In this document: one piece after another, positions 6,942-10,919 of the stretch | Position numbering within the stretch: the first letter of the stretch is position 1 | Layout of the letters: the number at the start of each line of letters is the position of its first letter | Translations under genes and position numbers: made by a program | The notes under the pieces: generated by a model | Database searches by the model: none | What the model was told of the DNA's origin: nothing | What the model saw: the letters and a program-made list of their open reading frames with translations, nothing else | Source of the DNA: Actinomycetota bacterium | GTDB taxonomy: Bacteria > Actinomycetota > Actinomycetes > Mycobacteriales > Mycobacteriaceae | Length of the DNA stretch: 10,919 nt | Direction: 5' to 3' | Assembly (NCBI GenBank): GCA_005787665.1 | Contig: SYAB01000278.1 | Location: 1-10,919, forward strand

Positions 6942-6972
6942 AACATACTGGGAGGCGTGGACGAGCTGTCAG
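6942..6972 (-). promoter_or_regulatory. grcC1 promoter, leaderless, overlapping the menJ promoter
   Basis: On the minus strand CTGACA (6972-6967, 5 of 6 to TTGACA) is followed by a 19-bp spacer and TATGTT (6947-6942). Six nucleotides later comes the GTG start of grcC1 (6935), so transcription should begin at the start codon. The -35 lies inside the first codons of menJ and the -10 shares four base pairs with the menJ -10. Confidence 0.6.
6944..6949 (+). promoter_or_regulatory. menJ -10 box CATACT, leaderless
   Basis: CATACT keeps the key A at position 2 and T at position 6 of the -10 element. Seven nucleotides later comes GTG 6957, the menJ start. GGAGG at 6951-6955 is only 1 nt from the GTG, too close to act as a ribosome site, which supports leaderless translation. 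No good -35 is visible. The box overlaps the grcC1 -10 (6942-6947) on the other strand. Confidence 0.55.
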
Positions 6973-8180
6973 CTGAGGTCGTCGTCATCGGAGCCGGGCC
7001 CGCGGGGTCCGCGGCAGCCGCCTGGGCGGCGCGCGCCGGGCACGAGGTACTGGTCGTCGACGCCGCCGAATTCCCGCGCGACAAGGCCTGCGGGGACGGC
7101 CTGACCCCCCGGGCGGTCGTCGAACTGGAGCGTCTGGGTCTGGGCGACTGGCTCGACGGGCGGATCCGCCATCACGGCCTGCGGCTGGCCGGGTTCGGTT
7201 CCTCGGTCGCCGTGCGCTGGCCGGGGCCGTCGTTCCCGCCGACCAGTTCCGCCGTCCCGCGCACCGAGCTGGACGACCGGGTGCGCAAGACCGCCGAGGA
7301 GTCCGGCGCGTCGATGCTGCTGGGCCGCAAAGCCGTTGACGTCGAACGGGACTCGGCCGGCGGGGTCCGCGCGGTGCTGCTGGCCGACGGCCGCCGGCTG
7401 TCCTGCCGGTGGCTGATCGTCGCCGACGGCGCGCGCTCGCCGCTGGGCCGGGTACTGGGCCGGCAGTGGCATCAACAGACGGTGTACGGGGTGGCCGCCC
7501 GGGCCTACCTGCGCTCGCCGCGGGCCGACGAGCCGTGGCTGTCCTCGGATCTGGAACTGCGCTCCGCCGACGGTCAGGTGCTGCCCGGTTACGGCTGGAT
7601 CTTCCCGCTGGGCAACGGCGAGGTGAATCTCGGGGTGGGGGCACTGGCCACCGCCAAACGCCCCGCCGACGTGGCGCTGCGCCCCCTGCTGGCCCGTTAC
7701 GCGTCACTGAAAAGTCAGGACTGGGGCTTTCAGGGGCCACCGCGGGCGGTGTCCTCGGCGTTGCTGCCGATGGGCGGGGCCGTCTCCGGGGTAGCCGGCG
7801 GAAACTGGATGCTGATCGGCGACGCCGCCGGGTGCGTCAACCCACTCAACGGGGAGGGGATCGACTACGGGCTGGAGACCGGGCGACTGGCAGCCGGGAT
7901 GCTGGGCTCCGGTGATCCGAGCGCGGCCTGGCCGGCGCTGCTGCAGGCGCACTACGGCCGCGGGTTCTCGGTGGCCCGCCGGTTGGGCCTGCTGCTGACG
8001 CTGCCCCGGTTCCTGCCGGCGACCGGGCCGCTGGGCATGCGGTCGACCCGGCTGATGGATGTCGCCGTGCGGGTGATGGGAAATCTGGTGACCGACGAGG
8101 ACACCGACTGGGTGGCCCGGGTCTGGCGGAGCGCCGGGGCGGGTTCGCGGCTGATCGACCGCCGAAAGCCGTTCAGCTAA
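6957..8180 (+). CDS. menJ: MenJ, menaquinone isoprenyl reductase (geranylgeranyl reductase family)
   Basis: This FAD enzyme saturates one double bond of the menaquinone side chain; the homologue Rv0561c reduces the second (beta) isoprene unit of MK-9. The 407-aa length agrees with about 408 aa for that homologue. Visible motifs are the FAD-binding VVVIGAGPAGSAAA (residues 8-21), the family signature PRDKACGDGLTPRAV (40-54), the second FAD motif LIVADGARSPLGR (153-165), GYGWIFPL (211-218) and IGDAAGCVNPLNGEGIDYGL (287-306). GTG 6957 is chosen because the FAD motif begins at once and the -10 box ends 7 nt earlier. The open frame continues upstream to 6192, but that part is antisense to grcC1 and not coding. 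Its stop is 16 bp from the end of menG, which converges on it. Confidence 0.93.
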   Translation: MDELSAEVVVIGAGPAGSAAAAWAARAGHEVLVVDAAEFPRDKACGDGLTPRAVVELERLGLGDWLDGRIRHHGLRLAGFGSSVAVRWPGPSFPPTSSAVPRTELDDRVRKTAEESGASMLLGRKAVDVERDSAGGVRAVLLADGRRLSCRWLIVADGARSPLGRVLGRQWHQQTVYGVAARAYLRSPRADEPWLSSDLELRSADGQVLPGYGWIFPLGNGEVNLGVGALATAKRPADVALRPLLARYASLKSQDWGFQGPPRAVSSALLPMGGAVSGVAGGNWMLIGDAAGCVNPLNGEGIDYGLETGRLAAGMLGSGDPSAAWPALLQAHYGRGFSVARRLGLLLTLPRFLPATGPLGMRSTRLMDVAVRVMGNLVTDEDTDWVARVWRSAGAGSRLIDRRKPFS

Positions 8181-8196
8181 CGGGGGTTCGCCGGCA

Positions 8197-8883
8197 TCAG
8201 GACTTGACCGCGGCGTGCAGGGCGACGATCCCGCCGGTGAGATTGCGCCACCGGACCGTGCCCCAGCCGGCGCGCTCGATGCGACGCGCCAGGGCGGGCT
8301 GGTCGGGCCACGCCCGGATGGACTCGGCGAGGTAGACGTAGGCCTCGGGGTTGCTCGACACCGCCCGCGCGACCCGCGGCAGCATTGTCATCAGGTACTC
8401 CTTGTAAGCCGTCGAGAACACCGGAAGCGCCGGTGTGGAGAACTCGCAGACCACCAGGCGACCCCCGGGCCGAGTCACCCGGGCCATCTCGCGCAGGCCC
8501 GCGTCCGGGTCCACGACGTTGCGCAGGCCGAAACTGATCGTCACCGCGTCGAAGGTCGCGTCGGCGAACGGCAGCAGGGTGGCGTCGGCGGCGACTTTGG
8601 GGACCGGCCGGGCGGCGCCGGCGTGCAGCATGCCCACCGAGAAGTCGGCGGCCAGGCACCAGGCGCCGGACTTCGCCAGTTCCACCGTGGAGACCGAGGT
8701 GCCGGCGGCCAGGTCGAGAACGGTGTCGCCGGGCCCGAGGCGCAGCGCCGCTCGCGTGGCGCGCCGCCAGTGCCGGTCCTGTCCCAGCGAGAGCACCGTG
8801 TTCGTGACGTCGTAGCGCCGGGCCACGGCGTCGAACATCGACGCCACATCGCGGGGATCCTTGTCCAACGACGCGCGGCTCAC
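8197..8883 (-). CDS. menG: Demethylmenaquinone methyltransferase (UbiE/MenG family)
   Basis: The enzyme transfers a methyl group from S-adenosylmethionine to demethylmenaquinone, the ring-finishing step of menaquinone synthesis. The 228-aa product has the family signature [18 protein letters not shown] (residues 24-41), the SAM motif VLDLAAGTS (55-63), the acidic end of strand 2 (AAD, 78-80), [24 protein letters not shown] (100-123) and [12 protein letters not shown] (138-149). It matches the M. tuberculosis protein usually called MenH or MenG (Rv0558). GTG 8883 is chosen because the protein then opens [17 protein letters not shown] as in that homologue, and a -10 box ends 7 nt upstream. The frame stays open to 8955 but those residues are not conserved. 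The end converges on menJ with a 16-bp gap. Confidence 0.95.
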   Translation of the reverse strand: MSRASLDKDPRDVASMFDAVARRYDVTNTVLSLGQDRHWRRATRAALRLGPGDTVLDLAAGTSVSTVELAKSGAWCLAADFSVGMLHAGAARPVPKVAADATLLPFADATFDAVTISFGLRNVVDPDAGLREMARVTRPGGRLVVCEFSTPALPVFSTAYKEYLMTMLPRVARAVSSNPEAYVYLAESIRAWPDQPALARRIERAGWGTVRWRNLTGGIVALHAAVKS

Positions 8884-8890
8884 CCGCCAG

Positions 8891-8899
8891 AGGCTATCA
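8891..8899 (-). promoter_or_regulatory. Extended -10 of menG (TGA-TAGCCT)
   Basis: On the minus strand TGA (8899-8897) is directly followed by TAGCCT (8896-8891), an extended -10 of the form TGN-TANNNT. After 7 nt comes GTG 8883, so menG should be leaderless. The TGA is at the same time the stop codon of the 54-codon ORF upstream. No good -35 is visible, as is common with extended -10 promoters. Confidence 0.55.
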
Positions 8900-9061
8900 A
8901 GCTCCGCGGGCCTCGGTTTCCCGGTTCTGCCTGCTGCGCGCCGCCATGCGCTCACTCAGGTGAATCAGGCGGTCCTCGTGGCCGGCCGGCATGGTGTAGG
9001 CCAATTTTCGGAGTTCGATGGCGAATCCGTGCAGATCCTGATGGAACGAGCTGTCAGCCAC
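8897..9061 (-). CDS. Small ORF of 54 aa upstream of menG, unrecognised
   Basis: GTG 9061 is preceded on the minus strand by a strong GGGGGAGGGA ribosome site about 9 nt upstream (around 9071-9080), the best Shine-Dalgarno in this part of the window. The frame runs to TGA (8899-8897), 13 nt before the menG GTG. The product is charged, His/Arg-rich and probably helical: [20 protein letters not shown], then [20 protein letters not shown], and a basic/acidic tail rich in Arg and Glu. There is no signal peptide or membrane segment. I do not recognise it. It could be a small regulatory or partner protein, or a short ORF coupling translation to menG. The frame is open further upstream to 9274, but that part crosses a hairpin and the end of the next gene and has no supported start. 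Confidence 0.6.
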   Translation of the reverse strand: MADSSFHQDLHGFAIELRKLAYTMPAGHEDRLIHLSERMAARSRQNRETEARGA

Positions 9062-9103
9062 TAGAGGAATCCCTCCCCCGTTGTTCAAGACACCTGTGAA
9101 AGT

Positions 9104-9136
9104 GGTTGGCGGGAGGGACTCTCCATCCCGCCAACC
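9104..9136 (-). terminator. Long perfect stem-loop between the menD operon and the small ORF
   Basis: GGTTGGCGGGA (9104-9114) and TCCCGCCAACC (9126-9136) pair perfectly over 11 bp. After one G/A mismatch, GGA (9116-9118) and TCC (9122-9124) extend the stem to a 3-nt loop. The structure lies 73 bp beyond the stop of the DUF3592-like gene and 42 bp before the small ORF start. No run of T follows on either strand, so it is not a classic terminator, though mycobacterial terminators often lack one. It could also be a leader structure or an RNA processing site. I see no good promoter between it and the small ORF. Confidence 0.45.
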
Positions 9137-9157
9137 GATTCCCCTATTCTGCCCGAA

Positions 9158-9171
9158 CGCCGGTTCCGGCG
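9158..9171. repeat. 14-bp GC-rich palindrome
   Basis: CGCCGG (9158-9163) and CCGGCG (9166-9171) are perfect inverted arms around TT. It sits between the DUF3592-like gene and the long hairpin, 39 bp after that gene's stop. It could fold as a 5-bp stem with a 4-nt loop, adding to termination, or be an operator. GC-rich DNA produces such palindromes often by chance. Confidence 0.3.
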
Positions 9172-9209
9172 AAAGGCCACTGACCGCCCACCCCGGTGAA
9201 CAGTGTGTT

Positions 9210-9713
9210 TCAGCCAGGTATCGCGGTTGGCAACCGCCGCTCGCTTCGCACCAGCACGGCGAGCAACGCGCCACCGATCAGCCAGCCGAGGACGGCGACC
9301 GAGGCGGCCGGGACGATCGCGAGGGAGGCGTTACGGTTCTGCACGCGAACAAGATTCGGGTCCGTCCTGTCGTACTCGACGTAGATGCGCATGCCGGTGG
9401 CCAGTTCGGACGGGTAGAGCACCCCGAGTTCGGGTCGATAGGTGACGCGGTCGGGAGTGACGAACTCCACAGTCGAGCGGCGCGGTCCCGCGGAGAGCAC
9501 CTCGGCTTCGGCGACACCCAGGTTCCGTTCGATCTGACGATCGTTGCGCCACGCCCCGGCGACCAACAGGATCGACTGCAGGGTGATGATTCCGATGACG
9601 ATCCAGACCGCGGTCTTGCCCCACCGCAACGCTTTCCGTTCCATCGTGTCGGGGAGGTCGGGGTCGCGGGCGGGCAGCGCGGCCTTCACCGGGGCGCGCA
9701 GCCGGCCGATCAC
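9210..9713 (-). CDS. Two-TM membrane protein, DUF3592-like (Rv0556-type)
   Basis: The 167-aa product has a charged cytosolic N-terminus, a first membrane helix at about residues 35-55 ([21 protein letters not shown]), an extracytoplasmic loop of some 75 residues and a second helix at about 131-155. The loop ([43 protein letters not shown]) has the pattern of DUF3592-type proteins, where a short beta domain sits between two helices. No catalytic residues are seen and the function is unknown. It corresponds in position and layout to Rv0556, next to menD in M. tuberculosis. The GTG start overlaps the menD stop in GTGA (9713-9710), so its translation is probably coupled to menD. Two hairpin elements follow its stop. 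Confidence 0.85.
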   Translation of the reverse strand: MIGRLRAPVKAALPARDPDLPDTMERKALRWGKTAVWIVIGIITLQSILLVAGAWRNDRQIERNLGVAEAEVLSAGPRRSTVEFVTPDRVTYRPELGVLYPSELATGMRIYVEYDRTDPNLVRVQNRNASLAIVPAASVAVLGWLIGGALLAVLVRSERRLPTAIPG

Positions 9714-10919
9714 GTCAGGGCCGCCTGGATGTCGGCGTGCAGTCGACGCAGCGAGGACCGGTCGGCCTTGACTTCCAGCACCCGCAAGCCCTGGGCGGGT
9801 TCATCGAGGGCCGAGGCCAGGTCGCCGACCTCGATCTGCCGGGAATCGACGTGGTAGGCCCGGCACAATGCGCCCACGTCGACGTCGTGCGGGGTGCCGA
9901 AAATCCGCGACGCCACATCGCCGAACCGCGGATCGCCCGGCTCGAGCAACTCGAAGATCCCGCCGCCGTTGTCGTTGGACACCACGATGGTGAGGTTGTC
10001 CGGCACCGGCTCGGTGGGGCCGATCAGCAGGCCGGACGCGTCGTGCACAAAAGTCAGGTCGCCCATCAGCGCGACGGTGCGACCGGGGTGGGCGAGCGCG
10101 GCCCCGACGGCGGTCGAGACGGTGCCGTCGATCCCCGCGACGCCCCGATTGGACCGCACGACCAGGCCCTCGGAGTTCAGCCCGACCAGTGACACATCGC
10201 GGACCGGGTTGGACGCGCCGAGCACCAGCTGATCGCCGGGCCCGACCGAACCCGCGATGGCCGCGGCGACGTGCAGGCCGGTGGTCAGCGGGTGGGCGGC
10301 AAGCTGTTCGGTGACGACCGCCAGCGCACGGCGGTTGGCCTGCGCGCAGCGGCGAAGCCACTCCGGGTCGGGGGTGCCGGCGGTCTGCACACGGGTGCCG
10401 GTGGCCACCGAGTTGCCCGATACGTCGGGCCAGCGCGGGCCGGTGGTGACCGCGTACACCGCGACGGCGGGATCGGCCAGTAGCGCCGCTACCGTGCGGT
10501 GCAGCGTGGGCCGACCCAGCATGATGACCTGGCGGGGACGCAGCGCCGGCAGGGCCAGCGGATGCAGCGGGTTCGCCGCGAAGGGTGCGGTCGGCTCGGC
10601 CACCGTGGGCAACTGCGCCAGGTTCGGGTGCACGCCCGCGGCATGGCCGGCGATCACCACGGTGTCCGCGGTGAGATCGACCGGGACCGGCTGATCGAAC
10701 GTGACCGGCGGGGTGACGGTCCACGCCGTCCCGTCGGGACGCCCCGCCGGGAAGTCGTCGGGGCCCGAATCCGGCTCGGGCACCAGCGGTTCACGCAGCG
10801 GGATGTCGAACTGCACCGGCCCGGCGTTCGCGGTACGCGCACCGCTTGCGGCGACCAGCACCCGGCAGGTCGCCGCGCGCCACTGCGCGTTGAGCGCGTC
10901 CGGACGATCCCCGGCGATA
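9710..10919 (-). CDS. menD: MenD, SEPHCHC synthase, N-terminus cut by the window edge
   Basis: MenD is a thiamine-diphosphate enzyme that joins isochorismate and 2-oxoglutarate to give SEPHCHC, the first committed step to menaquinone. The last 402 residues are visible; the M. tuberculosis protein is about 554 aa, so roughly 150 N-terminal residues (most of the first ThDP domain) lie outside. The visible part opens with [20 protein letters not shown]. It includes the conserved [11 protein letters not shown] and [15 protein letters not shown] of the substrate and cofactor site. The ThDP/metal motif runs from GDLTFVHD (visible residues 286-293) to [12 protein letters not shown] (314-325). The end closely matches the mycobacterial protein. 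The frame is open from the edge; GTG 10861 is internal and not the start. The stop TGA overlaps the start of the next gene by 4 nt. Confidence 0.96.
   Translation of the reverse strand, partial: IAGDRPDALNAQWRAATCRVLVAASGARTANAGPVQFDIPLREPLVPEPDSGPDDFPAGRPDGTAWTVTPPVTFDQPVPVDLTADTVVIAGHAAGVHPNLAQLPTVAEPTAPFAANPLHPLALPALRPRQVIMLGRPTLHRTVAALLADPAVAVYAVTTGPRWPDVSGNSVATGTRVQTAGTPDPEWLRRCAQANRRALAVVTEQLAAHPLTTGLHVAAAIAGSVGPGDQLVLGASNPVRDVSLVGLNSEGLVVRSNRGVAGIDGTVSTAVGAALAHPGRTVALMGDLTFVHDASGLLIGPTEPVPDNLTIVVSNDNGGGIFELLEPGDPRFGDVASRIFGTPHDVDVGALCRAYHVDSRQIEVGDLASALDEPAQGLRVLEVKADRSSLRRLHADIQAALT

Noticed and set aside
6192..6956. Upstream extension of the menJ reading frame by 255 codons
   Set aside because: It lies wholly antisense to grcC1 and its spacer. 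The FAD motif starts just after GTG 6957 and the family length fits that start.
8169..8183. CCGTT-CAGCT-AACGG hairpin over the menJ stop as a terminator
   Set aside because: Only 5 bp, with no T-tract and no flanking support; expected by chance in such sequence.
138..9061. The shared opening VADSSF of YajQ and of the 54-codon ORF as evidence of common origin
   Set aside because: The nucleotides differ at several positions and the proteins diverge right after. A six-residue match at a start is too short to argue from.
9223..9237. GCGGTT-GGC-AACCGC hairpin near the end of the DUF3592-like gene
   Set aside because: It lies inside the coding sequence and is explained by the codons; 6 bp with a 3-nt loop is not unusual at this GC content.
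9062..9274. Longer form of the small ORF (125 aa) reaching into the DUF3592-like gene
   Set aside because: The extra residues cross the hairpin and overlap the end of another gene, have Cys/Trp-rich random composition, and lack a supported start.
1..10919. Mobile element, prophage, defence system or CRISPR array
   Set aside because: No transposase, integrase, nuclease or repeat array is seen on either strand; gene content and order look like conserved mycobacterial chromosome.

Overview
The window is high-GC actinobacterial chromosome, almost certainly from a mycobacterium (Mycolicibacterium-like). This rests on protein-level resemblance, recalled from memory, of nearly every gene to the M. 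tuberculosis Rv0555-Rv0566c neighbourhood, on GTG starts, and on start codons sitting about 7 nt after a TANNNT-type -10 box (leaderless genes), a mycobacterial habit. It is housekeeping and menaquinone-related DNA, not a mobile island. I see no transposase, integrase, CRISPR array or phage gene.

Layout from left to right: the 5' part of a tRNA-Tyr-like gene running off the left edge (minus strand); yajQ (+); an EthA-like Baeyer-Villiger monooxygenase (+); gpsA, NAD(P)-dependent glycerol-3-phosphate dehydrogenase (+); a small exported two-cysteine-pair protein (-); a divergent exported or membrane-anchored Pro/Ala-rich protein (+); htpX (-) and grcC1 polyprenyl diphosphate synthase (-), probably one transcript; menJ menaquinone reductase (+); menG/ubiE demethylmenaquinone methyltransferase (-); a 54-codon unrecognised ORF (-); a two-TM Rv0556-like protein (-); and menD (-), cut by the right edge.

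Four genes form a menaquinone set. MenD makes the first committed intermediate (SEPHCHC), GrcC1 makes the long prenyl diphosphate side chain, MenG methylates the demethylmenaquinone ring, and MenJ saturates one isoprene unit. The product would be the partly hydrogenated MK-9 type used by mycobacteria. GpsA feeds glycerol-3-phosphate to lipid synthesis and HtpX is a membrane quality-control protease, so the region is biased to the cell envelope and membrane.

The most interesting material is regulatory. grcC1 and menJ start 21 bp apart, divergently, from overlapping -10 boxes that would make both mRNAs leaderless. menG also looks leaderless, and its extended -10 contains the stop codon of the small upstream ORF. 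A long perfect hairpin lies between the menD operon and that small ORF. The two exported-protein genes diverge from a shared palindrome. Three convergent gene pairs meet with 18 bp or less between them, one pair sharing a CTAG that holds both stop codons. The longest stretch without a called gene is about 150 bp (9062-9209), and its hairpins are described below.
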